A stretch of 64,000 nucleotides of DNA from the NCBI GenBank assembly GCA_964612085.1, contig CAZTCJ010000006.1, forward strand, positions 21,057 to 85,056, given 5' to 3'. The position numbers and the translations under genes were made by a program. Numbering within the stretch: position 1 is the stretch's first letter; each line of letters opens with the position of its first letter. Below, in pieces: positions 43,644 through 51,733 of this stretch. Below the pieces are notes generated by a model. It was not told the origin of the DNA. It was given only the letters and a program-made list of their open reading frames with translations, and did not search any database. The stretch comes from CAZTCJ01 sp964612085. GTDB taxonomy: Bacteria; Pseudomonadota; Alphaproteobacteria; JAJFIK01.

Positions 43644-46357
43644 GCGGCTTCTCCCTGTTCGACCACCGCGACGCGCAGGGCGTTGACGATCGACTGGCGG
43701 TCGGACTTGCTGACATAGTCGCGGAAGCCGACTTCCTCGCCGCGCTTGCGCTCATCGGGCCCGTCGAAGGAAGACAGGGCCAGGATCGGAATGCGGGACC
43801 AGCTGTCGTCGGCCTGCACCTGGCGGGCAAACTCGAAACCATCCGTCCCAGGCATTTCGATGTCGGAGACGATAGCGTCGAAGACGATACCCGCCTCGCG
43901 GTAGCGCCAAGCCTCCTCGACACTCGCCACCGACGTCACGGCATAGCCGGCGGCGTTGAGCAGCGGCGTGATCAGGTTGCGGAAGAAGGCGGAGTCGTCC
44001 ACCAGAAGCACTTGGCGCTTGCGCAGGGCGATGGACGGCGTGTCGGCCCGTTCGAACCAGTCCCGGAACACCTGGGTCAGGTGATAGGAGATGTCGAGCA
44101 CTTCCGTCGCGCGCCCCTTGATGACGGCGGAACCGAGCATGCCCGGCCGGTCGGCGGCCAGTTCGATATTGAGCTTGTCCTCGACAATGTCGACGATCTC
44201 GTCCACGGCGAGGCCGAGGGACCGGTCGCCATCCGTGAACACCAGAATCGGCTGGCGCCCTTCGCTGTTGAGAGCGTGCCCCGGATTGACATGCATGATG
44301 GGCATCAGGCGACCGCGATACTGCACCAGGTTCTGGCCGTTCGAGGGCTCGATCTTGTCCGCCTCGATCTCCTCGAGCCGGGTAACGAGGGAGAGGGGCA
44401 CGGCCTTCGGCTCCTTACTCCCGGCCCGGAAGATGAGCATCGTGACGGGCTGATCGGCATCCGCAATGCTTCTTTTTGTGCCGGACTTGGTGTCCTTGGC
44501 GGTGCTTTGCTCGCTGCTGATGCGCTGGGCAACGCCGTTCGGATCCATGATCATGATCACGCTTCCGTCGCCAAGAATGGTGTTGCCCGAGAACATGGTG
44601 ATGTCCCGCAGGATCGTGGCCACGGGCTTGACCACGATTTCCTCCGTATCGAACACACCATCGACAACGACACCGAAAATCTGGGCACCGACCTGGCTGA
44701 CGATGACGAATGCGTCCTTGGACTTACGATCCTTTTCCGCCTCGATACCAAGTTCTTCGCCCAGATAGATCAGAGGCAGCAACCGGTCCCGCAGGCGCAG
44801 GACCGGCGTGTTGTTGATCCGTTCGATGGTGTGTTCCGACCCGGAGGAAATACGCACGAGCTCGACGACGCTGAGTTGCGGCACGGCAAAGCGTTGGCCC
44901 GCCGCCTCCACGATGAGGGCGGAAACGATTGCCAGGGTCAGCGGGATCTTGATCGTGAAGACGGTGCCCTGACCGAAGATGGACTTCAGATCGATGGAGC
45001 CGCCGATCAATTCGATGTTGGAGCGGACCACATCCATGCCGACGCCGCGCCCGGAAACATTCGTGATGGCGGCTGCGGTCGAAAAGCCCGGATGGAAAAT
45101 GAATTTCTGGATCTGGGCTTCGGACATGCCCTCGATGGCGGTATCCGTAGCCAGACCATTGGCGATGGCCTTGGCCTTGATCTTTTCGATATCGAGGCCT
45201 CGCCCGTCATCGCCCACTTCGATGATGATATGGCCGCCCTCATGATAGGCCTTGAGGGTGACAGTGCCCACCTCGGACTTTCCCGCGGCCCGCCGGTCCT
45301 CGGTCCGCTCCAGCCCGTGATCGGCCGAATTGCGGACCATATGGGTCAGGGGGTCCTTGATCATTTCAAGGACCTGGCGATCGAGTTCCGTATCGGCACC
45401 GATCATTTCCAGGTGGATCTTCTTGTCCAGGTCACGGCTGAGATCGCGGATGATGCGCGGCAATTTCTGCCAGGCATTCCCGATGGGCTGCATCCGGGTC
45501 TTCATGACCTCTTCTTGCAGTTCCCCCGTCACATTGGACAGGCGCTGCAGGGGCACCTTAAATTCGCTGTCGTCCAGGTGCCGGACCATCTCCATGAGCT
45601 GATTGCGGGTCAGCACCAGCTCGCTGACCATGGTCATGAGGTTTTCAAGCACATCCACATTCACGCGGATGGACTGGTTGGCGATGGAGGTCTCCGGGGA
45701 CCGACCGCCCTCGGTCTTGGCGCCATCATCCGACTCCTGAGGAGCAACCGGCGCCGCATCTGCGGATTTGCCCTCGGCCGGTGGCGCGGACGCCGGAACC
45801 GGTTCGGGCGTGACGTCCGACTGGGTTTCGTTGAAGGCGCGCTCCAACTCCTCCAGCGTGACTTCGCCGGCGGTCAGGGGCCGGCCGAGGGTCGAGTCCA
45901 CCGGGCCGTCGGCGGAGACGGGCGCGGCGTCGCGGGATGTTTCGATGGCTGGCGCAGCCCCGGTATGGGCGAGGGTGGCACCGCCGGCGGCTGCCGTTTC
46001 CAGCCGGCCGATCAGCTCGCTGTCATTGCCGTCCGGCTCCCGTTCTTCCGCCTCCAGATGCTGGAGCAGAACCTTGATGTGATCCAGGGATTCGAGGATC
46101 AGCGTCACCGACTCCGGCGTGACGGTCAGCTGTCCGTCACGGAACCGGCCGAGCATGGTTTCGGCCGCATGGGCCACCGCCTCCAGGCGCGGCAGGCCGA
46201 GGAACCCGCAGGTACCCTTGATGGTATGGACCAGACGAAAGACCCGGTCCAGAACTTCCGTGTTCTGCGGATCGCTCTCGAATTTGACGAGCTCGACGTC
46301 GACGACGTCCAGGCTCTCGGCGGTTTCCGTCAGGAACTCGCTCAAGAGGTCATCCAT
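43640..46357 (-). CDS. cheA: Hybrid chemotaxis kinase CheA with C-terminal receiver
   Basis: 905 residues. P1 Hpt with H44 (HTIKGTCGFLG), a variable Pro/Ala/Glu region, dimerisation P3 (SIRVNVDVLENLMTMVSELV, RNQLM), P4 kinase (LTHMVRNSADHGLE, VGDDGRGLD, GRGVGMDVV), P5 CheW-like domain, then a second CheW-like stretch (TMLIFRAGSKEPKAVPLSLV) and a receiver domain (LLVDDSAFF, SDIEMPGTDGFEF, acceptor Asp near 830). The receiver may act as phosphate sink. ATG 46357 begins MDDLLSEFL, the normal CheA start, with GAGG upstream. Confidence 0.96.
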   Translation of the reverse strand: MDDLLSEFLTETAESLDVVDVELVKFESDPQNTEVLDRVFRLVHTIKGTCGFLGLPRLEAVAHAAETMLGRFRDGQLTVTPESVTLILESLDHIKVLLQHLEAEEREPDGNDSELIGRLETAAAGGATLAHTGAAPAIETSRDAAPVSADGPVDSTLGRPLTAGEVTLEELERAFNETQSDVTPEPVPASAPPAEGKSADAAPVAPQESDDGAKTEGGRSPETSIANQSIRVNVDVLENLMTMVSELVLTRNQLMEMVRHLDDSEFKVPLQRLSNVTGELQEEVMKTRMQPIGNAWQKLPRIIRDLSRDLDKKIHLEMIGADTELDRQVLEMIKDPLTHMVRNSADHGLERTEDRRAAGKSEVGTVTLKAYHEGGHIIIEVGDDGRGLDIEKIKAKAIANGLATDTAIEGMSEAQIQKFIFHPGFSTAAAITNVSGRGVGMDVVRSNIELIGGSIDLKSIFGQGTVFTIKIPLTLAIVSALIVEAAGQRFAVPQLSVVELVRISSGSEHTIERINNTPVLRLRDRLLPLIYLGEELGIEAEKDRKSKDAFVIVSQVGAQIFGVVVDGVFDTEEIVVKPVATILRDITMFSGNTILGDGSVIMIMDPNGVAQRISSEQSTAKDTKSGTKRSIADADQPVTMLIFRAGSKEPKAVPLSLVTRLEEIEADKIEPSNGQNLVQYRGRLMPIMHVNPGHALNSEGRQPILVFTDGDRSLGLAVDEIVDIVEDKLNIELAADRPGMLGSAVIKGRATEVLDISYHLTQVFRDWFERADTPSIALRKRQVLLVDDSAFFRNLITPLLNAAGYAVTSVASVEEAWRYREAGIVFDAIVSDIEMPGTDGFEFARQVQADDSWSRIPILALSSFDGPDERKRGEEVGFRDYVSKSDRQSIVNALRVAVVEQGEAA

Positions 46358-46491
46358 GTTCTTGGCCTCACCTGCGCACATCCACCGGTAAACCGGCACT
46401 GTTGAACCGGGCGGAGCCGCGCGGTCCATGACGTGCGGGAGTGTGGCCGTTCACTGTTAAAGGCGCGTAAAGCCTGCACCCCGGGGGTCCA

Positions 46492-47127
46492 TCAGGCGTC
46501 AGCATACCGTATACGGAAGACGATGCTGTCCTCCCGGGCCTCTGCGTCGATCCGAGCCTCCAGGCGACGGGCCAGAAGATGGGCCATGAAGGCCTGGATC
46601 GACCGGGCATCGAGGTCTGCCCCATCCGAGTCCACGGGCGTTTCGAAAAAGCGGAAGCCCTCGGGCACGGATGCCCGTTCCCCCGTCGCCGTGACATCCA
46701 CGCCGCCCGGTCCGCCGTCTTCGCTCGGCGCTACCCGCAACTTTCCCCCGCGGGGGATGGCATCATTGGCCAGCACAAGGATGTTCAGCATCAAACGCAC
46801 CCGATCCTTCGATGCAGGCCCAGCCGGAAAGCCCCAGTCCAGGGCGGTCTTGCCCGTCTCGAAGACGCCGCGGGCCAGCCCTTCGGCCATGGACATCTCC
46901 ACGTTCTCGCCCGCGGACTGGGACGCGCCGAAGGCGAGCCGGGCGAATTGCAGCTTGGCCGTTGCGGCCCGCGCGCTGGTGTCGATGAGCGCCAGCGCCT
47001 CGTTGCGCATCTCCGTGTCGTCATCGTCGGACAACACCTCAAGGCCATTGGCCAGGGCGCCGACGGGACTGATGAGGTCGTGGCAGACTTTGGAACACAT
47101 CAGCGCGGCGATATCGAGTTCGCGCAT
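46492..47127 (-). CDS. chpT: Histidine phosphotransferase ChpT
   Basis: 211 residues. MRELDIAALMCSKVCHDLIS then PVGALANGLEVL shows the DHp helix with the phosphorylated His at 16; a degenerate ATPase-like half follows (RLMLNILVLANDAIPRGGKL), without nucleotide-binding G boxes. In alphaproteobacteria ChpT passes phosphate from CckA to CtrA and CpdR. Position 134 bp before cheA, same direction, suggests common transcription with the che genes. Confidence 0.9.
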   Translation of the reverse strand: MRELDIAALMCSKVCHDLISPVGALANGLEVLSDDDDTEMRNEALALIDTSARAATAKLQFARLAFGASQSAGENVEMSMAEGLARGVFETGKTALDWGFPAGPASKDRVRLMLNILVLANDAIPRGGKLRVAPSEDGGPGGVDVTATGERASVPEGFRFFETPVDSDGADLDARSIQAFMAHLLARRLEARIDAEAREDSIVFRIRYADA

Positions 47128-47345
47128 GGCGGAAGGCCTCCGTTCTGGTTCATGGACCGGAAAGACGGGCCGTGAGGATACGCGTCGGCCCGATGTGACT
47201 GCTGATCCCCCTATACACTGATTTGCGCCCATGGATTTCAAAGGCTTCCGCCCCCGCCCCGCCCGGGAGCCGGTTCTGTCATTGCTATGGGGTGGGGGGC
47301 GTGCTACGGCGCCCTCCCATGTCGCACCACCAGGAGGGTCAGCCC

Positions 47346-48170
47346 GTGTCCAATCCGATCGCCACTGCCGAGGGTCCGCTAAGCCGGATGGATCTTGCCC
47401 GTCGTCTGCGTGACATCGCCCGGGAGGCCGGCCAGGCGATCATGCCCTATTTCAATCAGGACACGGATGTCCGCACCAAGGAAGACGGCTCCGCCGTAAC
47501 GGATGCCGACGAGGCCGCCGAGCGTCTGATCCTGGAGCGGCTCAAGGCCCTGACACCGGACATCCCCGTGGTGGCCGAGGAGGCGATGGCGGCGGGCGAT
47601 GCGCCGGAGGTCGACGAAGGGCCGTTCTTCCTGGTGGATCCGCTCGACGGCACCAAGGAATTCATTTCCGGCCGGGGCGAATTCACCGTGAACATCGCCA
47701 TGGTGGACCGGGGCACGCCGATCATCGGCGTCGTCTATGCGCCGGCCCTGTCGCGGATGTTTTTCGGCGCCGTGGGCGAAGGGGCGTTCGAGGAAAAGGT
47801 CGCGCCGGACGGCACGGTAGAGACAGCGGAACGGGGTATCACCACCCGGGTGCCGCCGGAACAGGGCCTGACCGCCGTGGCGAGCCGATCCCACCGGGAC
47901 GAGAAAACGGACGATTATCTGAAGACCTTCAAGGTGGCGTCCTTCGTCAGCGCCGGCTCGTCGCTCAAGTTCTGCCTGGTCGCCGCCGGCGAGGCCGACA
48001 TCTATCCCCGGCATGGGCGCACGATGGAATGGGACACCGCCGCCGGCCACGCCGTGCTCGCCGCCGCGGGCGGGACCGTGACGGAAGTGGACGGCCCCGT
48101 GCTGCGTTACGGCAAGGTCAAGGACGCGTTCGCCAATCCGTTTTTCGTGGCCCGGGGGCAGATGGGCTGA
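47346..48170 (+). CDS. cysQ: 3'(2'),5'-bisphosphate nucleotidase CysQ
   Basis: 274 residues, inositol-monophosphatase-like fold. Metal ligands: EDGSAVTDAD, VVAEE, DPLDGTKEFI and EWDTAAGHAVL. CysQ hydrolyses PAP, the by-product of PAPS-dependent sulfation and assimilation. GTG 47346 is chosen because AGGAGG is eight bases upstream; ATG 47319 lies before that ribosome site. Divergent from chpT. It would serve the sulfotransferase encoded near 28 kb. Confidence 0.94.
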   Translation: MSNPIATAEGPLSRMDLARRLRDIAREAGQAIMPYFNQDTDVRTKEDGSAVTDADEAAERLILERLKALTPDIPVVAEEAMAAGDAPEVDEGPFFLVDPLDGTKEFISGRGEFTVNIAMVDRGTPIIGVVYAPALSRMFFGAVGEGAFEEKVAPDGTVETAERGITTRVPPEQGLTAVASRSHRDEKTDDYLKTFKVASFVSAGSSLKFCLVAAGEADIYPRHGRTMEWDTAAGHAVLAAAGGTVTEVDGPVLRYGKVKDAFANPFFVARGQMG

Positions 48171-48181
48171 CGCCGCCGCCG

Positions 48182-48418
48182 TCAGGTTTGGGGCGGTTTG
48201 TCGTCGTCCGGGTCATCATAACCGGCTCGGGCCGAATAAAAGCTCAGCGCCATCAGCCCGACCCCAAGGACCACGGTGAAGACAAAGCCAAGCCCCAAGG
48301 CGATCCAGCCATGGACATCCATGGGCGTTGCGGCCTGCAGCGTCCATTCCCGATACGCGAACCAGCCGGCAAAGGCCAGGAGGCCCAGCAGGGACACGAC
48401 GAGCAAGACTGTCTTCAT
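48182..48418 (-). CDS. Small two-helix membrane protein
   Basis: 78 residues. Two hydrophobic helices (TVLLVVSLLGLLAFAGWFA and IALGLGFVFTVVLGVGLMAL) separated by a short polar loop; C-terminus acidic with a GYDDPDDDKP tail. ATG 48418 follows GAGGAGAGGGCGG. Lies 26 bp downstream of the MATE gene on the same strand and may be co-transcribed with it. Function unknown. Confidence 0.7.
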   Translation of the reverse strand: MKTVLLVVSLLGLLAFAGWFAYREWTLQAATPMDVHGWIALGLGFVFTVVLGVGLMALSFYSARAGYDDPDDDKPPQT

Positions 48419-48444
48419 CCGCCCTCTCCTCTTCAGGTCATCCC

Positions 48445-49845
48445 TCAGCCGCGATGGGTGGAAAACGGGTTGAGGGGAAACGGCCAGCGAAAGGCCGGGC
48501 AACGCTCACCGGGAACGATCCGCCCGTCCCCATAGGCTTTGATCAGGCGAAAGCTCATCCACACGGCCAAGACGCCGAAGACCACCCCGCCCAACGCCTG
48601 ACCGATCAGCACGCCCTGCGCGTCGCCCAGAACGGCGCCCACAGTCACCAGGGGGACCGTGCCCAGGGTGTTCCGCCCCCAGTTCAGCCATGTGGAATAA
48701 TAGGGCCGGTTCAGATTGTTGAATGCGGCATTCGAGGCAAAGAGCGCCCCGTTGAACGCGAAGGCGAGCGCCAAAGGACCGCAAAACAGGAACAAGAGAT
48801 CCCTGGTCTGCCCTTCCGCATCGAACAGGGTCGAGAGCGGCCCGCGCAGCAGGACCAGAAGCACCGTCACCACCAGGACGAAACCGACCACGAAGCGCAG
48901 GCCCTCGACCATGGTCTGGCGCACCCGGGCCCATTCTCCAGCGCCGAAATTCTGGCCCACGATCGGTCCGATGGCTCCGGACAGGGCGAACACCACCCCG
49001 AAGGCCACGGGCGTGAGGCGGCCGACGATGGCCATGCCCGCAATGGCCGCATCGCCGAAGGGCGCCATGGCGCTGGTCACATAGGCATTGCCGATGGGCG
49101 TCGCGATATTGGTCAGCACCGCCGGAATGGCCAGCCCGCAGATCGCCGGCACATCCTCGCGCAGGGCCGCCGCGTCGAAGGGGGCGAGCCCGCCATGGTA
49201 CCGGAAAACCGAGCGGTAGGCCGTGACCAGGACGGCCAGCCGGGACAGCACCGAGGCCATGGCGGCGCCGTTCAACTCGAACGCCAGGGCGAAAATGAAC
49301 ACGGGATCCAGAATGGCGTTCACGATGCCGCCGATAATGGTGGCCCACATGGCCCGGCTGGCATTTCCATGGGCCCGCAGGATCGCCACGCCGCCCATGC
49401 CGATCACCAGGATCGGCATGGAGGGCACGATGATCCGCAGGTAATCCGTTGCAAGACTAAGGGTGCGGCCCGTGGCGCCGAGCAGGGTCAGGATCGAGGG
49501 CACGAGGACCCACACGAACACGCTGAGGGTGCAGGCCAGAAGAAATCCGAAGACCAGCACATTGGTGGCATAGCGCCGGGCCCGATCCGGCTCGCGGGCG
49601 CCGAGCGAGCGGGCGACGAGGGCTGCCATGGTGATGGAGAGGCCGATCCCGACGGAGGTGGTGAAGAACAGGATCGCACTGGCGTAGCCGACCGCCGCGG
49701 CAAGCTCCGCCTGGCCCAGCATGGAAATGAAGATGAGGTCGACGAAATCGACCACGAACAGGGCCATGAGCCCGACACTGCCGGTAAAGGACATGACGGC
49801 CACATGGCGCATCAGATTACCGGTCAGGAATTTGGGCTCGGCCAT
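48445..49845 (-). CDS. MATE-family efflux transporter
   Basis: 466 residues, twelve predicted membrane helices in two halves. FLTGNLMRHVAVMSF at the start, ALVARSLGAREPDRARRYA in the first half and IGPIVGQNFGAGEWARVRQT in the second are typical MATE loops. Exports cationic drugs or metabolites using Na+ or H+. Substrate unknown. Confidence 0.93.
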   Translation of the reverse strand: MAEPKFLTGNLMRHVAVMSFTGSVGLMALFVVDFVDLIFISMLGQAELAAAVGYASAILFFTTSVGIGLSITMAALVARSLGAREPDRARRYATNVLVFGFLLACTLSVFVWVLVPSILTLLGATGRTLSLATDYLRIIVPSMPILVIGMGGVAILRAHGNASRAMWATIIGGIVNAILDPVFIFALAFELNGAAMASVLSRLAVLVTAYRSVFRYHGGLAPFDAAALREDVPAICGLAIPAVLTNIATPIGNAYVTSAMAPFGDAAIAGMAIVGRLTPVAFGVVFALSGAIGPIVGQNFGAGEWARVRQTMVEGLRFVVGFVLVVTVLLVLLRGPLSTLFDAEGQTRDLLFLFCGPLALAFAFNGALFASNAAFNNLNRPYYSTWLNWGRNTLGTVPLVTVGAVLGDAQGVLIGQALGGVVFGVLAVWMSFRLIKAYGDGRIVPGERCPAFRWPFPLNPFSTHRG

Positions 49846-49942
49846 GGGCGGGGTCCTGGAGTGCGGGGGCTGAACAAGTGCCCCTACACTTAAGCACGTC
49901 CCATGGGGAATCGAGACAGGGGCGCCAGCCCCCAGGTCAGGA

Positions 49943-49967
49943 CCGGCCTGTCGCCCCGTCAGGCCGG
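49943..49967. terminator. Hairpin after hemolysin III gene
   Basis: CCGGCCTG (49943-49950) pairs perfectly with CAGGCCGG (49960-49967), loop of 9. On the minus strand it lies just after the hlyIII-like stop but has no T run; on the plus strand four T follow. Might be a weak terminator or mRNA 3' stabiliser. Confidence 0.4.
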
Positions 49968-49972
49968 TTTTG

Positions 49973-50665
49973 TCAGGCCGGGGGGTTGATGACGATGGCG
50001 TTCACCACAGCGGCATAATGGAGCCCGGCGGCAGCCAGAACAAAGATGTGCCAGACCGCATTGTGATAGGGCAGCCGCTCGGCCATGTGGAAAAAGACCC
50101 CGATCGTGTAGGTGAGACCGCCCACCGTCAAAAGGACCAGGGTCGTGGTAGACACGGCATGGACCAGGGGATTGATGGCAAAGACGATGCTCCAGCCCAT
50201 GAACAGGCACAGGATCACGATCATGCGGTCGGCCCGGCGCGGGAACACCGTGGCGGCAACCACACCCAGGATCGCGCAGCTCCAGACAAAGGCGAACAAG
50301 CCGACACCCCAGGGCCCGCCGATCTTGACGAGGGCGAAGGGGCTGTAGCTCCCGGCGATCATCAGGAAGATGCCCGAATGGTCGAGCCGGCGCAGGATCT
50401 CCTTCCAGTCCGGCCGCTCCACGATGTTGTAAAGGGCGGAGAAGCTGATCATCATCACCAGACCAACGGCATAGAGCGGCAGGCCGATGGCCACCGGCAG
50501 ATTAGCCCGTTCCAACCCCATGACGAGAATGATCGGCACGCCGATCGCCACGAAGATCAGCCCGCTGACATGGACGCCGAAATCGACCCGGCGCTCGCTT
50601 TTCGTATAAATGGGAAAGGCCGGCACGGGCAGTGACGTGTCCGTGCGAATTGCTGTCTCATTCAT
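49973..50665 (-). CDS. Hemolysin III / PAQR-family membrane protein
   Basis: 230 residues, seven membrane helices. ERRVDFGVHVSGLIF, FSALYNIV, RRLDHSGIFLMIAGSYSPF and the final PYHNAVWHIFVLAAAGLHY are the PAQR/HlyIII motifs, with conserved His and Asp that bind zinc in characterised homologues. Role in bacteria is unclear (lipid or membrane fluidity). ATG 50665. Confidence 0.93.
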   Translation of the reverse strand: MNETAIRTDTSLPVPAFPIYTKSERRVDFGVHVSGLIFVAIGVPIILVMGLERANLPVAIGLPLYAVGLVMMISFSALYNIVERPDWKEILRRLDHSGIFLMIAGSYSPFALVKIGGPWGVGLFAFVWSCAILGVVAATVFPRRADRMIVILCLFMGWSIVFAINPLVHAVSTTTLVLLTVGGLTYTIGVFFHMAERLPYHNAVWHIFVLAAAGLHYAAVVNAIVINPPA

Positions 50666-50954
50666 CAGCGCACACCCTCGTCTTCAAACGATCTCGTCTT
50701 CAAGCTTTTTTGCCTTCAGAACGGTCCTATGACAAAGCGGGCAGCCCGCCCGGATGGGTGCGAGCTCTACAAACCTTAAGGTGAGCGTCACCTGCCACCC
50801 TTTACGCAAGGTTACACTGAATTTGGACTGTTGAAAGGCTCAATCATGCGCCCCGGCAGGCCGAATTCAGTGCTCAAACCCTTGTCAGTGCAGCGGCAAG
50901 ACGGTCTGGATACAGGCTCGATCAGGCACCGATTGAGTGCATAAACCCATGGCA
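50666..50954. other. Intergenic region with imperfect repeats
   Basis: No gene. CACTGAATTTGG (50815-50826) and CCGAATTCAGTG (50861-50872) form an 11-of-12 inverted repeat. Segments beginning GGCTCAATCATG (about 50837) and GGCTCGATCAGG (about 50913) and ending near AAACCC are imperfect direct repeats. May be a decayed mobile end. Confidence 0.4.
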
Positions 50955-51359
50955 CTAAGCGGGACCCGAAGCGTTCCCGCCGGCGCGAACCGGCTGGGTC
51001 TCCAGGGGTTGGGCCTCGGCCGACCGGGCTGTGATGGCACCCGCCTGCCGCCGCATGATCACCGCGCGGGGTTTGCGGCCTGGCCTTGATCCGTAGGCAC
51101 GCACAAAACGCACGCTGTCTGCCTCGGCAAAGACAGTGTCGCGGAGGCAGCGGGTCAGGAAACGGGTCGCCGACGGATCGGCGGCCCGGAAGGCAAAAAC
51201 GAGTCCCGCACGGCCTTTTCCGAAATGGTCCAGCGTGATCTGGACCGCACCCGTCAGATACCCCTCCGCCTTCGCCTCTTCGACGAAGGACAAGCACACA
51301 AACCCCACGGCCCGGTCACCCTCCTGGGCGAAGCGGTATTCGGCCCGGTCGATGATCAT
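50955..51359 (-). CDS. Hypothetical protein
   Basis: 134 residues. Codon choice is like neighbouring genes (strong G/C at third positions), and the N-terminal two thirds look folded: IIDRAEYRFAQEGDRAVGF, then alternating hydrophobic and charged residues; the last 35 residues are basic, Ala-rich and Pro-rich. No family recognised and no signal peptide. The ATG at 51359 lacks a strong ribosome site, so the start is uncertain. Its first bases overlap the plus-strand CBM2-like fragment. Confidence 0.5.
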   Translation of the reverse strand: MIIDRAEYRFAQEGDRAVGFVCLSFVEEAKAEGYLTGAVQITLDHFGKGRAGLVFAFRAADPSATRFLTRCLRDTVFAEADSVRFVRAYGSRPGRKPRAVIMRRQAGAITARSAEAQPLETQPVRAGGNASGPA

Positions 51360-51543
51360 CGCGCTGACCCCGGAGGACGGGGACACCTTCTATTTCCCAC
51401 CCAAGCCCTACAATGCCGCGATTGCCGCTGGCGAGACCGACGGGTTTGGTTTCCAAGCCACCTTCACGCAGACCCAGGCCCAACCGCCTTGGGACGCGGA
51501 CGATGTCACCCTCGTCCTGCCCGATGAGGTTTTCCGGTTTTAG
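51352..51543 (+). pseudogene. Truncated CBM2-like domain fragment
   Basis: The 63-residue frame contains DGDTFYFPPKPYNAAIAAGE and FGFQATF. This mirrors the C-terminus of the subtilase-like protein encoded at 51734-54532 on the other strand (DGDVFFFPETYNSDIGVGQ, FGFQASV). Only the last half of such a carbohydrate-binding domain remains, with no signal or catalytic part and no good ribosome site. I treat it as a remnant of a larger gene, joined abruptly to unrelated sequence near 51360. Confidence 0.6.
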
Positions 51544-51578
51544 CCGTTCGATTTTGGATCCTGAGCGGCGCAAGAACC

Positions 51579-51649
51579 GTAGGGCGGGTTGCAACCCGCC
51601 CCTTCGAGGCAGCCGGTGGCGCTTAACGGCGGATTTCAATCCGCCCTAC
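51579..51649. repeat. Paired palindromic (REP-like) element
   Basis: An 18-bp perfect palindrome GGCGGGTTGCAACCCGCC (51583-51600) and a second hairpin GGCGGATT-TC-AATCCGCC (51628-51645). The outer ends GTAGGGCGG (51579-51587) and CCGCCCTAC (51641-51649) are exact reverse complements, so the whole 71 bp can fold. This resembles REP/MITE-like extragenic palindromes of the GTAGGGCGG type. Confidence 0.75.
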
Positions 51650-51671
51650 CCTGATCGAGAAATGCCTGATC

Positions 51672-51700
51672 AAAAAAAGGCGGGCCCCGGAGGGCCCGCC
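51672..51700 (-). terminator. Intrinsic terminator after subtilase-like gene
   Basis: Perfect 9-bp stem GGCGGGCCC (51679-51687) and GGGCCCGCC (51692-51700), loop of 4, followed on the minus strand by seven T. It ends transcription of the gene at 51734-54532. Confidence 0.9.
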
Positions 51701-51733
51701 GTCACCGTACAATCTCGCGCTTTGGGTGCATGA

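Noticed and set aside
44012..46405. 797-codon open frame on the plus strand
   Set aside because: Antisense of cheA; residues are His/Asp/Gly-rich shadow sequence without family features.
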